A stretch of DNA of 64,000 bases from JBEBSD01 sp040394475 (GTDB taxonomy: Bacteria; Bacteroidota; Bacteroidia; Cytophagales; Spirosomataceae), in NCBI GenBank assembly GCA_040394475.1, contig JBEBSD010000004.1:62001-126000 (forward strand), written 5' to 3'. Positions 16,094 to 25,724 of this stretch are shown piece by piece. The number at the start of each line of letters is the position of its first letter. Within the stretch, counting starts at the first letter, position 1. A program made the translations under genes and the position numbers. The notes under the pieces were generated by a model. It ran no database searches. It was not told the origin of the DNA and was given only the letters and a program-made list of their open reading frames with translations.

Positions 16094-19000
16094 ATGAAAA
16101 ATTATACGCTATTGTTCGCCTGGCTGCTCGTCATGATCAGTAACCTGGCCGTATCACAAACCTGGACCTGGACGGGCACTACCAGCGACGACTGGAGTGT
16201 CGGAAGCAACTGGAGCCAGGGTTCCGCCCCCGGCCCTTCTTCCGTCGTCTCTGTCCCGTCGACCCTTGCCGACGGGAAACCCTGGCCCAGGCTTTCCGGC
16301 AACGTGACCATCGGGAGTCTGACCCTGAATCCCGGCAGCCGGCTGGACGTGAACGGCTCCGGCATTACCACAGCCGCTGCGGTAAGCATCACCGGCGCTA
16401 CCGTGAAAAGCAGCGCAGGTTCTATTGTCATAGAAGCAGGCGGCGCGTCCAGTCTCCGTAATTCGGTGTTCGAAGACGATCTTGATTTTACAATCAACAA
16501 TGCCGCCGCCCTGAACGAAGCCGATCTTACCGGCCGTAATACCTTTGAAGGGAATGTTACGTTTACGATAGCCAGCACGGGCACCGCGAACATTTCTACC
16601 AATTTCAGGTCGCTATTTAAGAAAAACCTGACGATCGAACGGACTGCTGCAGGCGCCACCAGTTTATTGACCAGCACTGCGGCCAAATCAGAAGCCGTTA
16701 CCGGAAATCTCCGCTACAATAACAACGCCGGAGGAAGCACTACTATCGGAGGTACCTCCGGAGAAACGATCATAAGGGGCAAACTGGATATCGCTGTTGC
16801 AACCGCCGGCTCCAATCCAACTTTTACGGTACGCCGGCTGACCAATCTGCAGGGCGGGGGTGTGGTATCGATTGAAAATCCGGGCACGATCAACCTTACA
16901 AATGATACGCTGACATTGGCCGGCTTCACGGTGACCGGCAAGTACGGGAGCAACAGTAATCTGGGGGACAACCTTTTTTCCGGAACATTTGCCTATTCCG
17001 ACGCGACCGGGAACACCGGGATCTTATACAGTTACGGGAACAGTTTCGGGGGACCGGCCAGCTTTTCCCTTAACGGCACTGCGGCCAGCCATTTCTATGA
17101 GAGCCATAACAATTCGGCGATTGGAAATGTGTATAAGGGCAATGCCGTGTTTACGACCGGCAGCACTGCCTCCCTTTACATTGGGTACAACCGTTCTGTA
17201 ACCTTTGAGGCTGACCTTTCCGTAACACGGACTGTTTCGGGTACGACAGATATTTTCACAAATAGCGGGAGCGTCGGCGGTAATTTCAGCTATACCAACG
17301 AAGCCGGCGGCAGCACCACGATCGGAAAAAGCGGCGATGTCGTACCGGTTGCCGGCAAAGTCGATCTACTGACGGACTGGACAGAGGGCAGTAGCGCTTT
17401 CAATCTGTATGGCCTGGCCAACCAAACTACCGGCGGTACCATCGAGATCAAAAAACCGGGGACGTTCAACATTACCGGCAACAGCCTTGTCGTGAATGAA
17501 ATGAAAATACTGGAAAAAAACGGGAGCAACAGCTCCCTGGGAGACAACACCGTTTCCGGAATATTCACCTATTCCGACGCGACCGGGAACGCCGGGATCT
17601 CGTACAGTTATGGGAACAGTTTCGAGGGGCCGGCCAGCTTTTCCCTTAACGGCACTGCGGCCGGCCATTTCTATGAGAGTCACGGCATTTCGGCGATTGG
17701 AAATGTGTATAAGGGCAATGCCGTGTTTACGACCGGCAGCACCGCCTCCCTTTACATTGGGTACAACCGTTCTGTAACCTTTGAAGCGGACCTTTCTGTA
17801 ACACGAACGGCTTCGGGTACGACCGATATTTTCACAAATGGCGGGAGTATCGGCGGTAATTTCAGCTATACCAACGAAGCCGGCGGCAGCACCACGATCG
17901 GAAAAAGCGGCGATGTCGTACCGGTTGCCGGCAAAGTCGATCTACTGACGGACTGGACAGAGGGCAGTAGCGCTTTCAATCTGTATGGCCTGGCCAACCA
18001 AACTACCGGCGGTACCATCGAGATCAAAAAACCGGGGACGTTCAACATTACCGGCAACAGCCTTGTCGTGAATGAAATGAAAATACTGGAAAAAAACGGG
18101 AGCACCGGCTCCCTGGGAGACAACACCGTTTCCGGAACATTCACCTATTCCGATGCGACCGGGAATGCCGGGATCTTATACAGTTACGGGAACAGTTTCG
18201 AGGGGCCGGCCAGCTTTTCCCTTAACGGCACTGCGGCCAGCCATTTCTATGAAAGTCATAACAATTCGGTGATTGGAAATGTGTATAAGGGCAACGCCGT
18301 GTTTACGACCGGCAGCACAGCCACCCTTTACATTGGGTACAGTCGTTCCGTAGCCTTTGAGGCAAACCTTTCTGTAACACGGACTGTTTCGGGTATAACC
18401 GATATTTTTACAAATGGCGGGAGCATCGGCGGTGATTTCAGCTATACCAACGAAGCCGGCGGCAGCACCACGATCGGAAAAAGCGGCGATGTCGTACCGG
18501 TTGCCGGCAAGATTGACATCGTCACGGATGCCCTGACCGGCACTCCTGATTTCAATCTGTACGGTCTGGCCAACGAAACTGCCGGCGGTACCATCGAGAT
18601 CAAAAAACCGGGAACGTTCAACATTACCGGCAACAGCCTTGTCGTGAGTGAGATCAACGTACTGGAAAAAAATGGCAGCAGCAGCTACCTGGGAGAAAAC
18701 ACCTTTTCCGGAACATTCACCTATTCCGACGCGACCGGGAACGCAGGGATCTTATACAGCTACGCGAATAATTTCGAGGGTGCGGTCAGCTTTACCCTTA
18801 ACGGCACTGCGGCCAGCCATTTCTATGAGAGTCACGGCATTTCGGCGAATGGAAATGTGTACAAGGGCAATAGTACGTTTGTCAGAACAGGAGATGCTTC
18901 CCTGAATCTGGCATTCAACCGGGTTTCAGAATTTCATAAAGACCTGACGATCACTACAGCTGCCGGGTTGACTGTTAACAGTGCGCTTCGTTTTGCGGGC

Positions 19001-20242
19001 AGCAGCGACGGCACACTACAGCAATCCGGTTCGCAGGGGCTGCAGCTTCCGGGACTGATCCTGGCTAAAAGCGCTGCCGCCAAACTGGTACTCAACAGCC
19101 CGGTCAACATCTCCGGAACCGTGAGCTTTGTAAACGGGTATATACAGACGGATGCCGGCGGCTACCTCAATTTTGCCGGCAACAGCGCCAGTCACAGCGG
19201 GGCCGGCGACCAGAGTCATATCGTCGGCCCGGTGCGCAAGACCGGCACCGGCGCTTTTACCTTCCCGGTTGGGAACGGCACTACCTACCATCCGGTGGCG
19301 CTATCTGCTCCCGGCGGAACAAGCCATGTTTTCAGCGCGGAATACAAAGCCAGCGACCCGGTGCACTACAACCCGGGAAGCTTTGAGACTCCGTTGGAAA
19401 AAGTTTCGGATCAGGGCTACTGGGATGTACAGCGGCTGAGCGGCAGCAACGGCGTATTCCTGACACTGAGCTATAAAGTCCCTGCCGGGTTTATCACTGA
19501 ACTCAACGATCTCCGCGTGGCGCATTGGAGTGGTACAAGCTGGGAAAGCCTGGTGAGTATCACAGACGAAAGCAGCACCCCTACCGAAGGAATGGTAAAA
19601 ACGGCAAATCCGGTGACCAGTTTCAGTCCTTTTGCATTGGCCACCACTAATTTCCTGGCAAACCCCTTACCCGTGAAGCTGGCAGCGTTTTCCGTGAAAA
19701 AGGAAGGAAATGCCGCCCTGCTGCAATGGGTTACCACAGAAGAGGTCAACAGCGATCGTTTTGAAATAGAACGGAGCGCCGACACCCGGCACTGGCATAC
19801 AGCAGGCCAGGTTCCGGCCCGGGGCGAGGGCGATTCCCCCCAGACCTATTCGTACACCGATGCGTTGCTGCTTACGTTGGACGGAGGTAGCAACGGGAAG
19901 CGGTATTATCGCCTGAAAATGATCGACAGGGATGGCAGCCACTCGTACAGCGATATCCGCAGCCTGTCGGTCGAAAGTAACCACAGCACCAAATTGACCG
20001 TCTATCCGAATCCGGCCTCCGACTATATCCACATTGTACCCTCCCCTACTCTTGCGCCCTCCTCCAATCCAGTTGTCGGTCAGGTTGAGTTGTTCGATGC
20101 TGCAGGCATCAGACTCGCGTATCCGCAGCAAGTTTCAGGCGACAGGCTGGATGTCAGGGGATTGTCGCCCGGTCTGTATTTTCTAACAATAAGCTATGCA
20201 GGCGGCGAGGCAGCGACCTGTCGCTTCGTGATCGGGAAATAA
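16094..20242 (+). CDS. Large T9SS-exported repetitive surface protein
   Basis: A 1382-residue protein. It opens with a signal peptide (LLVMISNLAVSQ), then a Trp-rich opening (WTWTGTTSDDWSVGSNW) common in Bacteroidota beta-helix surface proteins. About four 192-residue repeats occupy residues ~213-980, rich in Gly, Ser, Thr and Asn (for example FTYSDATGNAGILYSYGNSF and EAGGSTTIGKSGDVVPVAGK). A region with FTFPVGNGTTYHPVAL follows, then an Ig-like segment (VKLAAFSVKKEGNAALLQWV). The last ~80 residues are a type A T9SS sorting domain (LTVYPNPASDYIHI; LSPGLYFLTISYAGG). It is expected to be secreted and attached to the cell surface. Adhesion or matrix formation is a guess from the architecture; no enzyme motif is visible. 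Confidence 0.9.
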   Translation: MKNYTLLFAWLLVMISNLAVSQTWTWTGTTSDDWSVGSNWSQGSAPGPSSVVSVPSTLADGKPWPRLSGNVTIGSLTLNPGSRLDVNGSGITTAAAVSITGATVKSSAGSIVIEAGGASSLRNSVFEDDLDFTINNAAALNEADLTGRNTFEGNVTFTIASTGTANISTNFRSLFKKNLTIERTAAGATSLLTSTAAKSEAVTGNLRYNNNAGGSTTIGGTSGETIIRGKLDIAVATAGSNPTFTVRRLTNLQGGGVVSIENPGTINLTNDTLTLAGFTVTGKYGSNSNLGDNLFSGTFAYSDATGNTGILYSYGNSFGGPASFSLNGTAASHFYESHNNSAIGNVYKGNAVFTTGSTASLYIGYNRSVTFEADLSVTRTVSGTTDIFTNSGSVGGNFSYTNEAGGSTTIGKSGDVVPVAGKVDLLTDWTEGSSAFNLYGLANQTTGGTIEIKKPGTFNITGNSLVVNEMKILEKNGSNSSLGDNTVSGIFTYSDATGNAGISYSYGNSFEGPASFSLNGTAAGHFYESHGISAIGNVYKGNAVFTTGSTASLYIGYNRSVTFEADLSVTRTASGTTDIFTNGGSIGGNFSYTNEAGGSTTIGKSGDVVPVAGKVDLLTDWTEGSSAFNLYGLANQTTGGTIEIKKPGTFNITGNSLVVNEMKILEKNGSTGSLGDNTVSGTFTYSDATGNAGILYSYGNSFEGPASFSLNGTAASHFYESHNNSVIGNVYKGNAVFTTGSTATLYIGYSRSVAFEANLSVTRTVSGITDIFTNGGSIGGDFSYTNEAGGSTTIGKSGDVVPVAGKIDIVTDALTGTPDFNLYGLANETAGGTIEIKKPGTFNITGNSLVVSEINVLEKNGSSSYLGENTFSGTFTYSDATGNAGILYSYANNFEGAVSFTLNGTAASHFYESHGISANGNVYKGNSTFVRTGDASLNLAFNRVSEFHKDLTITTAAGLTVNSALRFAGSSDGTLQQSGSQGLQLPGLILAKSAAAKLVLNSPVNISGTVSFVNGYIQTDAGGYLNFAGNSASHSGAGDQSHIVGPVRKTGTGAFTFPVGNGTTYHPVALSAPGGTSHVFSAEYKASDPVHYNPGSFETPLEKVSDQGYWDVQRLSGSNGVFLTLSYKVPAGFITELNDLRVAHWSGTSWESLVSITDESSTPTEGMVKTANPVTSFSPFALATTNFLANPLPVKLAAFSVKKEGNAALLQWVTTEEVNSDRFEIERSADTRHWHTAGQVPARGEGDSPQTYSYTDALLLTLDGGSNGKRYYRLKMIDRDGSHSYSDIRSLSVESNHSTKLTVYPNPASDYIHIVPSPTLAPSSNPVVGQVELFDAAGIRLAYPQQVSGDRLDVRGLSPGLYFLTISYAGGEAATCRFVIGK
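16730..19033 (+). repeat. Four in-frame 576-bp tandem repeats inside the T9SS gene
   Basis: Units start at 16730, 17306, 17882 and 18458, exactly 576 nt (192 codons) apart, as judged from the repeated Gly-Gly-Ser-Thr-Thr-Ile-Gly segment and its flanks. Units two and three are identical over at least their first ~215 nt and differ only at scattered positions after that. The first half of unit one and the second half of unit four have diverged. Confidence 0.9.
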
Positions 20243-20270
20243 GGAAGATTTACAGCGTATCCACACCCCC

Positions 20271-20307
20271 GGCTGCCTTCCTGAACGGAAGGCAGCCTCT
20301 CTTTTTT
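20271..20307 (+). terminator. Rho-independent terminator after the T9SS repeat protein
   Basis: GGCTGCCTTCC (20271-20281) and GGAAGGCAGCC (20287-20297) form a perfect 11-bp stem with loop TGAAC, followed by TCTC and six T residues (20302-20307). It lies 28 nt after the stop codon and faces the convergent SusD gene. Confidence 0.9.
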
Positions 20308-20330
20308 AAGGAATGTTTAGGTACAAGCCT

Positions 20331-22118
20331 TTACCAACCCGGATTCTGGACCAGGTTGGTATTCCGGTCCATTTCCGACTGCGGCAATGGAAAAAAGTAA
20401 TACGCTTTCTTAAACACCCTTGTTTCGAACACGATGCGCTGGTGGAACTCCGGATCATGGACAGTCGTGCCGGCATCTACATTCATCCCGTAAAAAGGAC
20501 CATCGTCGGTAGTTTCCGCCACTTTCCAGCGCCTGGTATCAAAATACCGGTTGTATTCAAAGGCCAGTTCCACCCGGCGTTCCCGACGGATAGCCTCCCG
20601 CATTTCAGCCTGTGAGAGTTCCGCCTCCAGTCCCGGTATCCCTGCCCGCTCCCGGATCAGGTTCACATAAGTCAGGATATCCGGATGCCCCGGGGTCACC
20701 TCATTCAGCGCCTCGGCATAATTCAGGTAAAATTCCCCCAGCCGGAACAGGACCAACGGCCGACGGCTGTACTGGCTGATCCGCGGGTTAGAATTCGGAT
20801 CGACATTTCGCTTCACGAGATACCCGGTCCGTGAATGGTCGTAGGACCCTGCTTTCCCGGTATTCCCGGTATTGAACATTTCCACCGTTTTGATGCCGTC
20901 GCCTGTATGGACCCACTGGCTTCCGTTGTAGACGATATCCGCATAGAACCGCGGTTCCCGGTCCACCCACATCTTAAAATCGCCGGCATTGGAATACGTA
21001 CCCGCTTTCTCAGAGAACCCTTCTTCGGAGTACCCCGACGCCGGGTCCGTTATCGGTTTGCCATTGCCCATAAAATATGCATCCACCTGATTCTGGGTGG
21101 CGGCTATTCCACACCATCCCCCGCCGAACCGGGGCGCCGCATGCCGTTCATAATCCTGGAGGCCGTTATCCACCCGGGCGAAAATCACCTCCGGGTTCCA
21201 GGGCGTCAGCAGGTTGTACATCCGACTTCCCAGGGGATCTAGCCTGCCCTGCGCATCGGTTAGCTTAAACAAGGAAAACCGGTTCATATCAATGACCGCC
21301 TTACTGGCATCGGCGGCTTTCTGCCAGCGCGCGGCATCGTACTGCTGGCTGATCAGCACCTTACCATCTTTGTTGGTCATTTGTGCGTAATCACTGTTTC
21401 CATTGTAGAGCGGGCTCGCGTCATACAACAACAGCCGGGCTTTCACCGCGCGGGTAAAGGCTTTCGTCATCCGGCCATATTCCCGGTCCTGGGCGTACCA
21501 CTCCGGCAGGTTACCTTCGGCTGCTTCCAGTTCCGACAAAATAAAATCGACACATTCCGACATCGAATTGCGGGGAAGCTGCAACTGGCTCAATTCCACA
21601 TCCGGCTGCATGACCTCTTCCACCGGCAGCAGCACCACAGGACCGTATTGCCGGACCAGGCAAAAATAGAAAAACGCTCTTAAAGCCTGCGCCTCAGCCT
21701 GGTAACGCGTGATCAGCTGCTGGCCTTCCTGCAGGCGGAGAATTTCTTCATTGCCACCGACATGCTGCATAAAATAGGTTGCTGAACGGATTCCCTGGTA
21801 ATAATGGGTCCAGAAGTTAAAGAAATTGGAAGTAGCATCCCAGCTCCCTATATTCATAAAGTACGTATCGTAGCCACCCCGGGCCCAGGTCATATCGGCT
21901 TCGTCCGATGCGCCCATCCAGGGATTATTGGTCCACTGTTCCGCCTCGTTCCGGATGTGTCCGTAAATCCCGTACAGGTAGCGCTCGGTCTCCTCTCTGC
22001 GTTCAAATACCTGGTCAATCGTCAGGCGGTCGTTCGGGACCTGGTTCAGAAAATCGCTGTCACAGGAAGTCAGTGTCATTGCGATGAACGCTGCGGCAAT
22101 TAATCGTTTGAATAGCAT
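20331..22118 (-). CDS. SusD/RagB family outer-membrane lipoprotein (second pair)
   Basis: A 595-residue protein with a lipoprotein signal (LIAAAFIAMTLTSC, cysteine near residue 19). The SusD fold is indicated by LTIDQVFERREETERYLYGI near the N-terminus, LITRYQAEAQALRAFFYFCL near residue 130, and the C-terminal blocks LGEFYLNYAEALNEV and RRERRVELAFEYNRYFDTRR. It ends in NLVQNPGW, a frequent SusD terminus. It follows its SusC partner by 12 nt. With the STN-containing SusC, FecR and ECF sigma upstream it forms a transport unit that probably senses its own ligand. No degradative enzyme is adjacent, so the ligand is unknown. Confidence 0.95.
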   Translation of the reverse strand: MLFKRLIAAAFIAMTLTSCDSDFLNQVPNDRLTIDQVFERREETERYLYGIYGHIRNEAEQWTNNPWMGASDEADMTWARGGYDTYFMNIGSWDATSNFFNFWTHYYQGIRSATYFMQHVGGNEEILRLQEGQQLITRYQAEAQALRAFFYFCLVRQYGPVVLLPVEEVMQPDVELSQLQLPRNSMSECVDFILSELEAAEGNLPEWYAQDREYGRMTKAFTRAVKARLLLYDASPLYNGNSDYAQMTNKDGKVLISQQYDAARWQKAADASKAVIDMNRFSLFKLTDAQGRLDPLGSRMYNLLTPWNPEVIFARVDNGLQDYERHAAPRFGGGWCGIAATQNQVDAYFMGNGKPITDPASGYSEEGFSEKAGTYSNAGDFKMWVDREPRFYADIVYNGSQWVHTGDGIKTVEMFNTGNTGKAGSYDHSRTGYLVKRNVDPNSNPRISQYSRRPLVLFRLGEFYLNYAEALNEVTPGHPDILTYVNLIRERAGIPGLEAELSQAEMREAIRRERRVELAFEYNRYFDTRRWKVAETTDDGPFYGMNVDAGTTVHDPEFHQRIVFETRVFKKAYYFFPLPQSEMDRNTNLVQNPGW

Positions 22119-22130
22119 GGTCTTAAATCG

Positions 22131-25100
22131 TTAGAAGTTGAAGTCAATTCCGATATTATAGCTTGCCAGATTCGGGTAGTTAGCCCCGCGGCCATCTCCC
22201 AATTCTACGTCCCACAACTTAAACTTACTGAATGTAAACACGTTGTATCCCAGGAAATACACCCTTGAATTTTTGACGCCCAGCCGGTTAAACCACCCCT
22301 GGGGAAATTTATACGACAGCTCCACATTCTTGAGACGCAGGTAATTGCCGTTTTGAACCCAATGCGAGCTGGTCCGGTAGTTCATGTTCTCATCCCCGAA
22401 TGTCAGCCGTGGATAAAAGGCATTGAGATCGGGATTTTCAGGTGTCCACCGATCGGTGATCTGTGTGAGGAGATTTCCGCGGTTTCCTCCCTGCTGAAAG
22501 GGTACAAAGCCTTCTCCGTTCAAGAGTACATCCACATTCCCGATTCCCTGGAAGAAACCGGCCACGGTGAATCCTTTGTATGACACAGTCAGTCCAAACC
22601 CGTACACGATCTCAGGGATAGCGCCATACCCGATTGCGGTCTGGTCAAAGGCGTCGATGACGCCGTCTTCGTTCAGATCGCGGAATTTAACGTCTCCCGG
22701 CAGCACGCTCCCCACCTGTTGCGCATGCTCGCCGATTTCGGCTTCGGAAGCAAACAATCCTTCCGAAATGTACCCGAATCGCTGCCCTATCTTTTTGCCC
22801 TTCCGTTCCATCCAGGGGTATAACCAGGGGGGCAAATCATCATCGAGGACTTTGCTTTTGGCATATGTAAAAGTCCCGCGCACGGCAAAGTCCCAGGACC
22901 GGTAGCTCTTATTGAACTCCAGGGTACCGTCTATCCCTTTATTAGACGTTTTACCCAGGTTTCCGTAGGGATTATTGCGCAATCCGAGAATGGCGGGCAA
23001 TGAACTGCGGCGGAGGAATATCCCGTCCCGCTTTTCCTCAAAATAATCCAGCTGTACATACAACGCATTGTTGATGGCCCGGAGATCCAGTCCCAGGTTG
23101 GTTTTGGTCGACACCTCCCAGCTTACGTTGGAGGCGTACTCCGAAATATCGAGTCCGTCTTTCCGGTCGTCATACGATCGTCCGAAGGTATAGTTGCCAT
23201 TGTTGGCAACCGTGCCGATATAACCGAAACGACGATTGTTGTCGGGGTCTATGTTGCTGTTCCCGGACTGGCCGTGCGAGAACCGGAATTTCAACAACTG
23301 GAACGCGTTGGAGAGGGGTTTAAAGAATTTCTCGTCCGAAGCCACCCATCCCAGTCCGAGCGACGGGAAAAATCCATACCGCCGGGAAGGCTCAAAGTTT
23401 TCCGAACCGTTATACCCAAAGTTGAATTCAAACAGGTACCTGTCTGCAAAAGAATAGGTAGCGCGCCCGGCAATCCCCCGGTTCCGGAAGGGCAATGACA
23501 GGATAAAGTCATCGGCAAACCCCGGCACCTTATCGGTTTGATTGTACAGCAGCATGGCGCCGATGCCATGCCGTTCGAGGTTCAGCGTATAATTCAGCGC
23601 TGTTTCGGTATAAAACTGGCGGTCGCCGCCGTTGCTGCGGGAGTACCCGAGGTATTCACTCCCGACACGTGTCTGGTTAAAGAGCAGGTTCCCGTCGGCA
23701 TCGCGTCCGGTTGCCAGCCAGTTATCGGACGTTTTGGTGCGCCGGATATTGTGCTGATTATAGGCGTCAAACGAAAACATGGAGGTTGCCGTAAGCCCTT
23801 TCACCCAGAAACCCAGGTCCTGGTTAAGCCGCAGGTTGGAAAATAACTGGTTGCGCCACTCCGTTGCATAGCCCGATTGTGTCAGCTGATCATAGGGATT
23901 CTGCACCGAAGAACCCGCTTGCAGCCCGGCAATTTTTCCGTCGGGATACCGCACGGGATACACGACCGGAGGCGCCTGCATGGCCGAACCGAAGATCGTC
24001 GAGGTCCCGGTCCCGGGAAAGTTGCCATTCATGATATACCCCTGAATACCCAGGCTCAGGGTGGTGGTCTTCGTAATGTTCAGGTTTGTATTCGAGGTAA
24101 AGTTAAACCGGTCTGTTTTGATAGCCGAATTGTAATTGGCCAGTCCGTCCGTACGGAAAAGTCCGGTTTCGGTAAAGTAAGACGTAGAGATATAGTAATC
24201 AGCGGTCTCGTTCCCTCCGGTTATATTCAGGTTCACCCGTGAGTTCCTGCCCGCCTTGTTAAGGATCTGGTCCATCCAGTCTACATTCGGGTACAGGTCG
24301 GGATCCTCCCCGGTCCGCGTTTTATCGATTGCTTCCTGTGCATACTGGGGAGAATTCCCCCGGGTGGTTTTGGCTTCATTAACCATCTCCATATACGTCA
24401 CCCCGTCGGCGAATTTCGGCAGCTTCACAAACTGTGTAATCCCCGTATTAAAGCCCACGTTGATCTCGGGCTTTCCCGATCTTCCCTTTTTCGTATTAAT
24501 CAGGATGACTCCATTGGCGCCTCTTACCCCGTAGACTGCCGTCGCAGAAGCATCTTTCAGAATCGAAAAGCTCTCGATATCTTCCGGGTTGATATTGGAA
24601 AAATCACGTTGAACCCCATCCACGAGGATCAGCGGGCTGGTACCGGTAAAGGTCGACACGCCTCTTACCCAAATGGAGGCATTGTCGTAACCCGGCTCCC
24701 CGCTGCGCTGCACGGAAACCACACCGGAGATCCGGCCTGCCAGCACAGTCGACAAATTCCGGACAGGCTGTTTGAGGTCGGCAACCGATACGGTAGACTG
24801 TGCCCCGATGGAGGTGATTTTTCGCTGGGTCCCAAAACCGACCACCACTACTTCTTCCAGCGACTTCGTATCTACTTCCAGCGCCACATCGATTACCGCG
24901 CGGTTTCCTACAGGCATTTCCCTGGTCAGGTAACCGACAAAAGAGAACACCAGCACCACGTCTTCATCCGGGACAGAAACCTCGTAGCTCCCGGCTCCGT
25001 CGGTTGTCGATCCTTGTAATGTTCCTTTGATGACAATACTTACGCCCGGTAGGGCCTCCCCTTTTTCATCCGTCACCTTCCCCCGGATAGTGCGCGCGGG

Positions 25101-25565
25101 ATCCGGCGGCAAGGTTATCAGTTCCGTTCCGTCGGGTACCTGAGGTTCCGGGAAGGCCGTTTCCTTTGCCTGGTAGATCACCACGCTCTGGTTAATTTGT
25201 TTGTAGGTGAGCGGTGTTCTTTTCAGGCTTCTCTCCAATATTTCTTTTACGGAATAGACGTCCGGCGGCAGCGTTACACGGTAGGAACTCAACTCCTTCG
25301 CATTGTAGGCAAACTGGAGGCTCGTCTTTTTTTCCAGTTTATTCAGGACTGTGATCAGCTTTTCATTCTGAAATCCCATTTCCAGTCGTAACGCTTCCAG
25401 GTTCTGACTATGTACCGGCCGTGCTGCCAGCAGCTGCAGCGAAAGTAAGCCCAGTACAATATAACAAAAACTCACCCGCATAATAAACCGTGTCGTTGGG
25501 TTGCGAAAGAAAAGGGCATAGCCTTCCTTCCGGGAACCAATTGGTTCAGTAAAGAATAAATACAT
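22131..25565 (-). CDS. SusC/RagA family TonB-linked transporter with STN signalling domain
   Basis: A 1144-residue protein. An N-terminal signal region (FCYIVLGLLSLQLLAARPVH) is followed by an STN domain at about residues 55-130 (ITVLNKLEKKTSLQFAYNAK; SVKEILERSLKRTPLTYKQI). Next come a carboxypeptidase-regulatory-like domain (VTDEKGEALPGVSIVIKG), the SusC signature EEVVVVGFGTQRKITSIGAQ, the plug (YGVRGANGVILINTKKGR) and the barrel, ending YNIGIDFNF. STN domains contact FecR-type anti-sigma factors in the periplasm, and a FecR gene lies directly upstream, so surface signalling is expected. The ATG at 25565 gives a 28-residue extension before MRVSFCYI; the ATG at 25481 is an alternative start. 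It pairs with the SusD gene 12 nt downstream. Confidence 0.95.
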   Translation of the reverse strand: MYLFFTEPIGSRKEGYALFFRNPTTRFIMRVSFCYIVLGLLSLQLLAARPVHSQNLEALRLEMGFQNEKLITVLNKLEKKTSLQFAYNAKELSSYRVTLPPDVYSVKEILERSLKRTPLTYKQINQSVVIYQAKETAFPEPQVPDGTELITLPPDPARTIRGKVTDEKGEALPGVSIVIKGTLQGSTTDGAGSYEVSVPDEDVVLVFSFVGYLTREMPVGNRAVIDVALEVDTKSLEEVVVVGFGTQRKITSIGAQSTVSVADLKQPVRNLSTVLAGRISGVVSVQRSGEPGYDNASIWVRGVSTFTGTSPLILVDGVQRDFSNINPEDIESFSILKDASATAVYGVRGANGVILINTKKGRSGKPEINVGFNTGITQFVKLPKFADGVTYMEMVNEAKTTRGNSPQYAQEAIDKTRTGEDPDLYPNVDWMDQILNKAGRNSRVNLNITGGNETADYYISTSYFTETGLFRTDGLANYNSAIKTDRFNFTSNTNLNITKTTTLSLGIQGYIMNGNFPGTGTSTIFGSAMQAPPVVYPVRYPDGKIAGLQAGSSVQNPYDQLTQSGYATEWRNQLFSNLRLNQDLGFWVKGLTATSMFSFDAYNQHNIRRTKTSDNWLATGRDADGNLLFNQTRVGSEYLGYSRSNGGDRQFYTETALNYTLNLERHGIGAMLLYNQTDKVPGFADDFILSLPFRNRGIAGRATYSFADRYLFEFNFGYNGSENFEPSRRYGFFPSLGLGWVASDEKFFKPLSNAFQLLKFRFSHGQSGNSNIDPDNNRRFGYIGTVANNGNYTFGRSYDDRKDGLDISEYASNVSWEVSTKTNLGLDLRAINNALYVQLDYFEEKRDGIFLRRSSLPAILGLRNNPYGNLGKTSNKGIDGTLEFNKSYRSWDFAVRGTFTYAKSKVLDDDLPPWLYPWMERKGKKIGQRFGYISEGLFASEAEIGEHAQQVGSVLPGDVKFRDLNEDGVIDAFDQTAIGYGAIPEIVYGFGLTVSYKGFTVAGFFQGIGNVDVLLNGEGFVPFQQGGNRGNLLTQITDRWTPENPDLNAFYPRLTFGDENMNYRTSSHWVQNGNYLRLKNVELSYKFPQGWFNRLGVKNSRVYFLGYNVFTFSKFKLWDVELGDGRGANYPNLASYNIGIDFNF

Positions 25566-25624
25566 ATCTTGCTATGTTTTTAAAGTTTATCCTGATTGTT
25601 TAGATTTTAGAAACGCCCTAATTC

Positions 25625-25651
25625 AGCCATCCGGGGTCCAGCCGGATGGCT
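25625..25651. promoter_or_regulatory. Inverted repeat between fecR and susC genes
   Basis: AGCCATCCGG (25625-25634) and CCGGATGGCT (25642-25651) form a perfect 10-bp stem with a 7-nt loop in the 159-nt spacer between the FecR and SusC genes. On the plus strand it is followed by TTTAC, on the minus strand by GAATTAGGG. It may partly terminate fecR transcription or stabilise the susC message. Confidence 0.4.
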
Positions 25652-25724
25652 TTTACAGGCACCGTACGGTTTGCTAACTGTCATCTATATACTTTCTCAT
25701 TTCCGGCGCTTTGTTACGTACTTC

